This document shows positions 1 through 6,100 of a stretch of 7,059 nucleotides of DNA, piece by piece (the first letter of the stretch is position 1; each line of letters opens with the position of its first letter). The notes below the pieces were generated by a model. That model saw nothing but the letters and a program-made list of their open reading frames with translations, was not told the DNA's origin and searched no databases. Made by a program: the position numbers and the translations under genes. Source of the stretch: Christensenellaceae bacterium (lineage in GTDB: Bacteria; Bacillota; Clostridia; Christensenellales; Borkfalkiaceae); the NCBI GenBank assembly GCA_948482865.1, contig CAOMHR010000083.1, forward strand, positions 1-7,059. The letters run 5' to 3'.

Positions 1-1
1 G

Positions 2-475
2 AACGATTTCGATATTCAAAGTAACGTGCTGCACATTCCTGGAACTAAATCGGGCGGTTCCGATAGAGATATACCGCTCTTCCCGCTCGTCAAAAAACTA
101 TATACTCTTATGCAGCAAATCCGAAATATTGAAGCTCGAAGTTTTTTCGGACTGAAACTATCGCAAGTGGATAAGATTATGAAGTATGGGCTTGACGAGT
201 ACCACCTGCACGATTTGCGGCACACTTTCGGAACTATCCAAATTTGCGTTCAAAAGTTAGATGTTAAAACAGTTTCGCTGTATATGGGACACGCAGATAT
301 TGCTATGACGTTAAGCACCTACACTCACCCGGAACAGCTTGACAAAGCTCTATTCTTTGACGGCAGCCGCTCCGACGACGAAAAACTGGATATTTTGCGC
401 GTGAAATATCACAGTATTTTAAATAAAATATCTGGATTTCTGGACGAGCATACCCAAAACGTACCCAAAGATTAA
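2..475 (+). CDS. Tyrosine recombinase (phage/ICE-type integrase), C-terminal part, 5' truncated by window edge
   Basis: The frame is open from the first bases of the window, so this is the C-terminal catalytic part of a longer gene; the GTG at 26 is only an internal Val codon. Tyrosine recombinases cut and rejoin DNA through a Tyr-phosphate intermediate and integrate or excise mobile elements. Visible catalytic elements are the beta-hairpin Lys in GTKSGGSDRDIPL, the HDLRH box (His codon 209-211, Arg codon 218-220), the later His in MGHADIA (290-292) and the nucleophile Tyr in TLSTYTH (codon 320-322). The first Arg of the pentad is upstream of the window. About 50 residues follow the Tyr, ending in NVPKD and TAA. 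The gene points toward the 3' end of a tRNA-Leu 74 nt away, which suggests that the tRNA is its integration site. All visible catalytic residues are intact, so it may be functional. The family assignment is firm; the type of element (prophage, ICE or island) cannot be told. Confidence 0.93.
   Translation, partial: NDFDIQSNVLHIPGTKSGGSDRDIPLFPLVKKLYTLMQQIRNIEARSFFGLKLSQVDKIMKYGLDEYHLHDLRHTFGTIQICVQKLDVKTVSLYMGHADIAMTLSTYTHPEQLDKALFFDGSRSDDEKLDILRVKYHSILNKISGFLDEHTQNVPKD
451..469 (+). repeat. Two short direct repeats (TACCCAAA) at the end of the integrase gene
   Basis: The octamer TACCCAAA occurs at 451-458 and again at 462-469, an 11-base period and so about one DNA helical turn. It lies within the last codons of the integrase gene and 80-100 bases from the tRNA 3' end. 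Integrases of this family often bind short direct repeats (arm-type sites) near the attachment site. That role is inference only; two copies of an octamer inside a coding region can arise by chance. Confidence 0.25.
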
Positions 476-509
476 GGGCTTTTGTGTAAGATTTTTTAAA
501 AATAAGCGT

Positions 510-542
510 AAAAAAAGCACCCGTTGCTGTAAAAACGAGTGC
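510..542 (-). terminator. Rho-independent terminator of tRNA-Leu
   Basis: Read on the minus strand, a 9-bp stem (GCACTCGTT with AACGGGTGC, one G-U pair) closes an 8-nt loop and is followed by seven T residues. The hairpin starts 7 nt after the encoded CCA end of the tRNA, so it fits as the tRNA transcription terminator. On the plus strand there is no T tract after the stem, so it would not serve the integrase gene well. If the element inserted within the tRNA 3' end, this terminator is either element-borne or part of a duplicated attachment core. Confidence 0.85.
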
Positions 543-549
543 AAAATAC

Positions 550-607
550 TGGTGCGGATAACAGGAGTTGAACCTGCACGGTCGCCCACAGGATTCTAAG
601 TCCTGCG
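550..607. other. Probable attachment site (attL/attR core) within the tRNA-Leu 3' half
   Basis: Tyrosine recombinases of islands and phages often recombine in the anticodon or T arm of a tRNA gene, and the element restores the tRNA 3' end. The integrase gene adjoins this tRNA on its 3' side, and the tRNA is complete. The exact core cannot be fixed because the second copy, expected at the far end of the element to the left, is outside the window. The span given runs from the anticodon arm to the CCA end and is an inference from layout, not from a seen repeat. Confidence 0.4.
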
Positions 608-632
608 CGTCTGCCAATTCCGCCATATCCGC
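550..632 (-). tRNA. tRNA-Leu (anticodon UAG)
   Basis: The reverse complement folds into a class II tRNA. The acceptor stem is a perfect 7-bp pairing of GCGGATA (626-632) with TATCCGC (554-560), followed by discriminator A and an encoded CCA (550-552). The anticodon stem CAGGA/TCCTG holds the loop CTTAGAA, with anticodon TAG at 596-598, which reads CUN leucine codons. The D arm begins GGCGGAATTGGCAGACGC, as usual for bacterial tRNA-Leu. A variable arm of the class II type precedes the T arm with its TTCAACT loop. A near-consensus promoter lies immediately upstream and a terminator immediately downstream, so it is a single-gene transcription unit. Leucine tRNA genes are frequent integration targets, and an integrase gene lies at its 3' side. 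Confidence 0.98.
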
Positions 633-642
633 ATTTAAGTTT

Positions 643-671
643 ATTTTAATTTAACGGCGGATAAATGTCAA
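643..671 (-). promoter_or_regulatory. Sigma-70/SigA promoter of tRNA-Leu
   Basis: On the minus strand, a perfect -35 box TTGACA (666-671) is followed after exactly 17 nt by the -10 box TAAAAT (643-648, five of six consensus bases). Transcription would begin about 3-5 nt before the mature tRNA 5' end at 632, giving a very short leader. Near-consensus boxes are expected for stable RNA genes. The spacer contains the GC-rich stretch CCGCCG. Confidence 0.88.
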
Positions 672-759
672 TAATTTTCCGCTTTATATAAATAATACCA
701 AACTGTCAGACGAATAAATGCCCGCAACTTACGCAAAATACAATTGACGGAGGACAGTT

Positions 760-1356
760 ATGGATTTTGACCAGACTAAAACTTACAAAAATCTTGCAAG
801 AAGTTTTGCAGGCGAATCGCAGGCGGGAATGCGCTATCAATTGATAGCAAGAAACGCCAACGCACAGGGTTACGTTACCCTTGCAGACACTGTAAAAGTT
901 CTTGCGAAGAATGAAACGGTTCACGCAAGAAGATTTTTTGAGGAATTAAACAAATACGGAACTTTTCTTGACAATATCGAACTCGACGCAGGTTACCCCT
1001 ATCACGGCGGTGACTTAGGCGAAAGTTTACGCTTTGCCGCCGAAGACGAACACGAAGAACATTCACGTATTTATCCTGCATTTGCCAAGGACGCGGAAGA
1101 AGAAGGTTTTAAGGACATTGCCGCACTTTTCAGACTTGTAGCCCAAGTCGAAGTCAGGCACGAAATGATTTTCAGATACCTCCACGAAGCGTTTACAAAA
1201 GGCGTGCTTTTTTCCAACGAAACACCCATACTTTATATTTGCAGTGACTGCGGTTACATGCATACTTCTACTAAGGCTTGGGACGTGTGCCCCCTTTGTA
1301 AGGCAAGTCAGGGCGAAGTTGAATTGCACATTCCGTTTCAAAAGGAGAAAATATGA
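760..1356 (+). CDS. rbr: Rubrerythrin (ferritin-like diiron domain plus C-terminal rubredoxin-like domain)
   Basis: Rubrerythrin is a cytoplasmic non-haem iron protein that reduces hydrogen peroxide to water with electrons from reduced rubredoxin or NAD(P)H-dependent partners, protecting anaerobes from oxidative stress. The 198-residue product has a ferritin-like four-helix domain (about residues 1-145) with the expected diiron ligands: E19 in FAGESQ, E52 and H55 in NETVHA, E97 and E100 in EDEHEEH, and E131 and H134 in VEVRHE. A rubredoxin-like Fe(SCys)4 knuckle follows, with CxxC pairs C161/C164 and C177/C180. Length matches the family. The ATG is set by a good ribosome binding site, GGAGGA (749-754), 5 nt upstream. 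The stop TGA overlaps the start of a small Cys-rich gene by ATGA, so the two are probably cotranslated. The 127-nt gap to the tRNA must hold the promoter. An AT-rich stretch at 683-697 could be its -10 or operator region, but no clear -35 is seen and I do not call a PerR box. Confidence 0.96.
   Translation: MDFDQTKTYKNLARSFAGESQAGMRYQLIARNANAQGYVTLADTVKVLAKNETVHARRFFEELNKYGTFLDNIELDAGYPYHGGDLGESLRFAAEDEHEEHSRIYPAFAKDAEEEGFKDIAALFRLVAQVEVRHEMIFRYLHEAFTKGVLFSNETPILYICSDCGYMHTSTKAWDVCPLCKASQGEVELHIPFQKEKI
1341..1347 (+). promoter_or_regulatory. Ribosome binding site of the small Cys-rich gene, inside the rubrerythrin end
   Basis: AAAGGAG lies in the last codons of rubrerythrin, 5 nt before the ATG at 1353. 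A strong Shine-Dalgarno at correct spacing together with the ATGA stop/start overlap is the main evidence that the following 39-codon frame is a real gene. Confidence 0.7.
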
Positions 1357-1472
1357 GAAAAACTAACGAAAACAGCAAGCAGTCTACTACTAAGAACTGC
1401 GGCAATAAGAATTGCGGAAGCAAGACCAGCGGGACGAAGAACTGTGGCAAAAACTCGAAAACCTGCAAATAA
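1353..1472 (+). CDS. Small Lys/Asn/Cys-rich protein with KNCG repeats, coupled to rubrerythrin
   Basis: This 39-residue frame starts at an ATG overlapping the rubrerythrin stop codon (ATGA) and has a strong ribosome binding site. The product has nine Lys, seven Asn, four Cys (C16, C21, C31, C38) and no aromatic residue or membrane segment. The tetrapeptide KNCG occurs three times (codons at 1392-1403, 1407-1418 and 1437-1448), then a final TCK. I do not recognise a named family. Four cysteines in a basic, otherwise low-complexity chain beside an iron-sulfur/diiron enzyme suggest metal binding or a redox or metallothionein-like accessory role; this is inference. It overlaps the next small frame by 29 nt. 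Alternatives are a non-coding 3' leader or a sequence drifting by repeat expansion. The start signals make a translated product likely. Confidence 0.68.
   Translation: MRKTNENSKQSTTKNCGNKNCGSKTSGTKNCGKNSKTCK
1392..1448 (+). repeat. Three imperfect coding repeats AAGAAYTGYGGM (KNCG units)
   Basis: Copies lie at 1392-1403, 1407-1418 and 1437-1448. They differ mainly at synonymous positions (AAC/AAT, TGC/TGT, GGC/GGA) while the peptide KNCG stays the same. Silent divergence with a constant peptide suggests selection on the protein rather than recent DNA duplication, although three copies are too few for proof. Confidence 0.6.
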
Positions 1473-1569
1473 GGCGGTTACGTTTAAAGACAGTTTTGAC
1501 CCGAACGGAAGTTACACGGGAACGCCGTTGGACGGTGAAAAACCTATTCAGGACGCGGACGACCTGTAA
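1444..1569 (+). CDS. Small acidic-tailed hypothetical protein ending QDADDL
   Basis: The frame ends in TAA at 1567-1569 and encodes about 41 residues from the only usable start I see, a GTG at 1444, which overlaps the Cys-rich gene by 29 nt in another frame. The first part is basic (AKTRKPANKAV). The second half, FKDSFDPNGSYTG then TPLDGEKPIQDADDL, looks like a real folded or binding motif rich in Asp, Gly and Pro. My impression is that small proteins ending this way recur in clostridial genomes, but I cannot confirm this or name a function. No good ribosome binding site precedes the GTG; AAGGCGG at 1471-1477 is in a suitable place only for a start near 1483, where no standard start codon exists. 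The start is therefore uncertain. A fusion to the preceding Cys-rich frame through a +1 shift or a sequence error is an alternative. Downstream lies the operon terminator. Confidence 0.5.
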   Translation: MAKTRKPANKAVTFKDSFDPNGSYTGTPLDGEKPIQDADDL

Positions 1570-1586
1570 AACTTCTTATTAAAAAC

Positions 1587-1620
1587 GGGCGCGGGACGAT
1601 TTATTTATCGTCCCGCGCCT
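1587..1620. terminator. Bidirectional rho-independent terminator between convergent operons
   Basis: A perfect 12-bp GC-rich stem (GGCGCGGGACGA, 1588-1599, with TCGTCCCGCGCC, 1608-1619) closes the loop TTTATTTA. On the minus strand it is followed by CGTTTTT, a proper T tract; on the plus strand by the AT-rich TTAAATTATT. It lies 18 nt after the last plus-strand stop codon and 29 nt beyond the end of the minus-strand acetyltransferase gene, so it can close both the rubrerythrin operon and the rnc-smc-ftsY-maa operon. Confidence 0.93.
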
Positions 1621-1648
1621 TAAATTATTAAATAAAAACCTACAATTT

Positions 1649-2197
1649 TCAGAGTTTTTTTATTATCTTTGCGGGGTTGCCCGCTATCACCACGTTGGAA
1701 GGAAACGACTTGGTAACCACCGCGCCGCTGCCGACAACCACGTTATCGCCCAGCGTTACGCCGGGATTAATTACCGCCTGCCCGCCTATCCAGCAATCGT
1801 TGCCTATTGTCACCGGTTTTCCCAGTTCCAAGCCGTCGGTACGAATTTTCCTGTCCAGCGGGTGGCAAGCTGTGTATATACCGACCTGCGGCGCAATAAG
1901 GCAATTGTCGCCTATTTTTACCTTGCACACGTCAAGGATACATACGCCGTAGTTCGTATAAAAATTTTCGCCCACTTCTATATTGCTTCCGTAGTCGCAG
2001 CAAAAACCCTGAGCAAGATATACTTTTTTACCAGTTTTGCCGAACAGCTCTTTCGCAATTTCGCACCGCTCTTCGTCCGTCAGTCTGAAATCCATCAGCT
2101 TGGAACAAAGTTCAACGGCGCGGGCGTGTTCGGTTTTAAGTTGTTTATCGGTCGAATCATACAGTTCGCCCGCAAGCATTTTCTGCTTTTCGGTCAT
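1649..2197 (-). CDS. maa: Sugar O-acetyltransferase, maltose/galactoside acetyltransferase family (left-handed beta-helix)
   Basis: The product transfers acetyl from acetyl-CoA to a hydroxyl of a sugar such as maltose, glucose or a galactoside; the true substrate cannot be read from sequence. At 182 residues it is normal for the family. The N-terminal maltose acetyltransferase segment (MTEKQKMLAGELYD, to about residue 55) precedes hexapeptide repeats (from about residue 57), such as VKIGDN, VTIGND and VTLGDN, that build the trimeric beta-helix. The catalytic base is H112 in YTACHPLD, and the C-terminal GNPAKIIKK motif is present. The ATG is only 2 nt after the ftsY stop, with an AAGGA ribosome site (2209-2213) inside the ftsY end, about 11 nt upstream. 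It is thus the last gene of the operon, ahead of the terminator at 1587-1620. Its presence with RNA-processing and protein-targeting genes is unusual and has no evident functional link. It could equally be annotated generically as a DapH/LacA/NodL-type acetyltransferase. Confidence 0.9.
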   Translation of the reverse strand: MTEKQKMLAGELYDSTDKQLKTEHARAVELCSKLMDFRLTDEERCEIAKELFGKTGKKVYLAQGFCCDYGSNIEVGENFYTNYGVCILDVCKVKIGDNCLIAPQVGIYTACHPLDRKIRTDGLELGKPVTIGNDCWIGGQAVINPGVTLGDNVVVGSGAVVTKSFPSNVVIAGNPAKIIKKL

Positions 2198-2199
2198 AA

Positions 2200-3096
2200 T
2201 TAAAACAGTCCTTCTATAAATTCTTCGGAGTCGAATTTTTCTATATCTTCCAGTTTCTCACCGGTTCCGACAAACGCCACGGGTATACCCAATTCGCCGC
2301 AAAGTGATACAATAAACCCGCCTTTTGCCGAACTGTCCAACTTGGTGAGAACTATGCCGTCAAGCTCCACCGCTTCGTCAAAGACCTGCGCCTGATTTAT
2401 TGCGTTTCCGCCCGTTGTGGCGTCAAGTATCAGAAGTTTGTAAAAATTGGACTGCGGACATTCGCGTTCTACCACGCGCGACATCTTTTTAAGCTCTTCC
2501 ATTAAATTGGCTTTAACGTGAAGCCTGCCCGCCGTGTCGATAATCACAACGTCCGTTCCCTTCGCCTTTGCCGAAGTCAGAGCGTCGAACACGACAGCGG
2601 AAGGGTCGCTGCCTTCTTCGTGCTTGACAATGCGCACTTTGGCGCGGTCAGCCCATACCGTAAGCTGGTCCGCCGCCGCCGCGCGGAAGGTATCCGCCGC
2701 AGCCACAGTCACGCTCTTTTTCCGGCTTAAAAAATAGTTGGCAAGTTTACCGACAGTCGTGGTTTTTCCCACGCCGTTCACGCCTACCAGCATTATAACC
2801 GCAGGATATTTTACTTCAAGCTCTTCCGCTTCCGTCAGTTTTTCTTCCAGAACGTCCTTTAAAAGATTGGTTACGAATTCCCTGTCTTTCAGTTTTTCTT
2901 TCTTGGCTTCAAGTCGCAACTCTTCCACCACGTCTTCGGCGGTGGTTACGGAAATATCTGCGGAAATTAAAATTTCTTCAAGCTCTTCATAAAACTCGTC
3001 GCCAAGTTTGTTTTTTGAAAACAGGTTTGAAAGCGCGTTGGCAAGACCTTCTCTCGTCTTTTTCAGCGCGTTTTTAAGTTTTGAAAATAAGCCCAT
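2200..3096 (-). CDS. ftsY: FtsY, signal recognition particle receptor GTPase
   Basis: FtsY docks the SRP-ribosome complex to the membrane: it forms a GTP-dependent heterodimer with Ffh and hands nascent membrane proteins to SecYEG. The 298-residue product has the compact form usual in Bacillota, without the long acidic A domain of E. coli. It starts with an amphipathic basic helix (MGLFSKLKNALKK) of the type that binds membranes, then the N domain (about 20-95). The G domain shows the P-loop GVNGVGKTT (105-113), DTFRAAAADQL (135-145), DTAGRLH (187-193), the TKLD specificity motif (251-254) and the closing GTGEKLEDIEKF (277-288). One oddity: the usually conserved Gln after DATTG is Gly here (G230). 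The ATG follows a strong AAAGGGGG ribosome site (3103-3110). It lies 44 nt after smc and 2 nt before maa, in one transcription unit. Confidence 0.98.
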   Translation of the reverse strand: MGLFSKLKNALKKTREGLANALSNLFSKNKLGDEFYEELEEILISADISVTTAEDVVEELRLEAKKEKLKDREFVTNLLKDVLEEKLTEAEELEVKYPAVIMLVGVNGVGKTTTVGKLANYFLSRKKSVTVAAADTFRAAAADQLTVWADRAKVRIVKHEEGSDPSAVVFDALTSAKAKGTDVVIIDTAGRLHVKANLMEELKKMSRVVERECPQSNFYKLLILDATTGGNAINQAQVFDEAVELDGIVLTKLDSSAKGGFIVSLCGELGIPVAFVGTGEKLEDIEKFDSEEFIEGLF

Positions 3097-3130
3097 AATT
3101 AGCCCCCTTTACGGAAATACAATTAAACTA

Positions 3131-3140
3131 TTTACGTAAA
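3131..3140. other. 10-bp perfect palindrome in the smc-ftsY gap
   Basis: TTTACGTAAA is its own reverse complement and lies directly after the smc stop codon. The remaining 34 nt hold the ftsY ribosome binding site. The palindrome is too short and AT-rich for a terminator. It could be an operator half, an RNA processing feature, or chance. Confidence 0.3.
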
Positions 3141-6100
3141 CTACATAACAGTGTCGCCGCCCAGTCTTGATTCGACTTCGGACAGTTTGACAGAAACTAT
3201 CTTTGAAACGCCCTTTTCTTCCATGGTTACGCCGAACAGAATGTCTGCGTTTTCCATTGTGGGCTTTCTGTGTGTGATTACTATAAACTGGGTCTGGGTT
3301 GCAAACTTTTTCAGATATTTCGCGTATCTTGCAACGTTCGCTTCGTCCAGCGCCGCTTCGATTTCGTCCAGCACGCAGAAAGGCATGGGGCGCATACCGA
3401 TAATGGCAAACAAGATTGCAATTGCCGTAAGCGCGCGCTCGCCGCCCGACAGAAGCGAAATTTTTGTCAGCTTTTTGCCCGGGGGGCAAGCTACAATTTC
3501 GATACCTGCGTTAAGGGGGTCGTCGCAGTCGGTGTAGTCAAGCTGCAGTTCCGCCTTGCCGCCGCCGAAAAGCTCTTTAAACGTCTTTTTAAAGTTTTCG
3601 TTTATAGTATTAAACCCTGCGTCGAAAATCTTAATCATCTCGGCGCGGATATCGTCCAGCGCGGTGGTCAGATCTTCGATAGCCTTTTCAAGGTCGGCTT
3701 TTTCTTCGGTCATTTTTTCGTAGCGCTGCGAAAGTTCGTCGTACTCTTCGACCGCGTTGTGGTTGACGGGACCGAGCATTGTAATCTGTCTTTTTAAATT
3801 CGAAATGCTTGCCGCCGCAGAAGAAGCGTCGTAATCGTCCACCTTGTATTTAAGACAGCCTTCGTAATCTTCGCCGTATTCTTCGGATATGCGCTGTTGG
3901 AGATATTCGAGTTCGGAGTCGATTTTCTGAAGGGCGAGTTCTATATGCGACTGCTTTTTGGTAAGCTCTTCCTTCTCTTTATAGACGTTGAGCCTGTCGC
4001 TGTCGTACTGCATCATCTTGCGGTTAAGCTCTTCTTTGCGCGCCTGATTTTCCGAAACCTGTCTGTTCAGATCTTCCACCACAGCCTGCTCTTCCTTTGA
4101 AAGAGCGGCTTGCTGCGCCTGCTTTGTGAAGGACTGCATTTCTTCTTCAATGCGGGGAATGCTCGCTTTGGTGCTTTCAAGCCTTTCGGAGAGCTGTTCC
4201 CTTTCGGAATTGAGTCTTTCAATATTTTCCGCGCCTGATTTGACCGCGCTCTCCAAAGCCGCTATTTCAACAAGAATAGAGTTTAATCTGTCGGCTTTTT
4301 CGTTGCGCTCGGCAGTCAGTTTGTCGTACTGCGCGCTCATATCGTTTATCGCGGACGAAGCCTTGTCCGACTGCTCGGACAAATCGCTCGCGCCCTTGGA
4401 TACGCCGCTGTATTCGCTGTCAAGGCTGGAAAGCCTGTCTTCAAGAGCCTGCAACGACTGACCGTAAGCCGCGTACTCGCTTTCTGCGGAAGTTACGCGT
4501 TGCATTAAAGAAGACTGCTTTTCGTTCAGGGCGGAAAGTTCCACCCTTGCGTTCTGCAAACGTGCGACAAGCTCCTGCTGTTCCGCGTTTGCCTGCGACT
4601 GCAAGCCTTCCAGTTCCTTACGCTTTGTTTCAGCGCGGTTTAACGCGCTTTTCTTGCTTTCAATGCTCTCTTCTATTTCCTTTATGCGCCTTTCGTTTGC
4701 AAGAAGGTTGCCCGCTATCTCGCGTTTTGAGCCGCCCGTCATAGAACCGGAAGTTGCAATGACGTCGCCATCCAGCGTTACTATTTTGAACGCCCTAGGA
4801 TAGCGGCGCGCAATCTGGGTTGCGTTTGAAATGTTGTCCACTATAAGGGTATTGCCCAGAAGGTTGTGGATTACGTTTTCAAACTTTTTATTGAATTTAA
4901 CTAAATTTATGGCGAAGCCTATCGCGCCCTTGTCGTGCGCGGCGGCTTTTATTTCGTTGTTTTCGGTCTTGGGTCTCAACGCTTCTATCGGCAGGAAGGT
5001 CACCTGGCCCATACGGTTGCGCTTTAAATACTCAATTAAAAATCTTGCGTCGTCGCGCGTCTTTGTAATTACGTTCTGCATAGCGCCGCCGAAAGCCGTT
5101 TCAATAGCCACTTCGTAATCGCCGTCGCAACTTACAACGTCCGCGATAAGACCTTCTATTTTGTCCGAAACTTCGCCGTCCGTCTTGGCGTTATTCAAAA
5201 GTTTTCTGACCGAATAAATATAACCTTCGAACCTGTCGCGCAATGCCTGATAAGTCGTAAGGCTGTCGTTAAGGCTGACAATCTGCGCCTGCGTATCGTA
5301 GACCTGACGGATTAAAAACTGGATTTTTTCGTCGCACTCGCGCGTCTTTGCTTCGGCTTGTTCCAAAAGATTGTTTTCGTTGCCCAAAAGCTCGGACAGC
5401 GTTTTTCCGCGCTCGAAACTCTCGTCGTACTCCCCGCGCAGACCGTCGCGCCTTTCGCGGATATTTTCCATATCCTTTTTAATTTCGCCGAGACGCTCTT
5501 TCAGAAGCTGTTTTTGCGCGGACAGCGAACCCATATTCTGGCGCATATCGGAAAGGTCTTTAAACGTGTCCAAAACCTTTTTTCTATGCTCGCCCGTCAT
5601 ATATTCGTAGTCTGCAATCTTTTTTGAAAGTTCGTCTATTTCCGTGCGGAAACCTTCCGTCTGCGAACGGAGCGAATCCAACCTTTCGCCGTTTTTCTGT
5701 CCGTACGCTTCGGCGCGGCGGATTTCCCTGTCGATATCGTCTATGCGCTTTGTGGAAACGAGAATATCGTTCTGCGCGGACGCAAGTTTTTCCCTTACAG
5801 AGCTGGCTTTTTCAAACAAAAGTTGTGACTTTCCGCTCTTTTTTTCAATGCCGACTTCGTAACGGCGCAGTCTTTCGTATAAGTCGTTCAGTTCCGAATC
5901 GGCTGCCGCCAGCTCGTCGCGGCGGGTCTGGTACTCGCTTAAAAGCTGTTCCGAAAGGGCGGTCACTTCTTCTATTCTCTTATTTATCTTTTCCGCCTTT
6001 GAATTAAGGCTGTCGCGCTCGCCGGCGGCGCCGTCGTGGCGGACTATGTACAAATTCATTTCGTGGTGGCGCAGCTGCGTGTACAGCTCCCTGTACTTCA

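Noticed and set aside
303..626. Minus-strand frame of 107 codons starting MAELADAQDLESCGR
   Set aside because: It is the translation of the tRNA-Leu gene, a well-known false protein call, running on antisense to the integrase.
683..697. AT-rich TTATATAAATAATA stretch as a PerR operator or rubrerythrin promoter
   Set aside because: It matches a PerR box only loosely, and no -35 at proper spacing on the plus strand was found; AT-rich intergenic DNA gives such matches by chance.
739..744. TACAAT as a -10 box for rubrerythrin
   Set aside because: Transcription would start at or inside the ribosome binding site at 749-754, and no -35 lies 16-18 nt upstream.
1271..1468. Minus-strand hydrophobic frame with PQF repeats
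   Set aside because: It is the antisense image of the KNCG repeats and rubrerythrin end; it has no ribosome site and opposes an operon with clear signals.
3109..3489. Minus-strand 126-codon frame overlapping the smc 3' end
   Set aside because: It lies in another frame within the conserved Smc C-terminal head and is explained by smc codon composition.
3270..3797. Plus-strand 175-codon frame opposite smc
   Set aside because: It is the antisense of the conserved Smc C-terminal region, with no start signals and unlikely composition.
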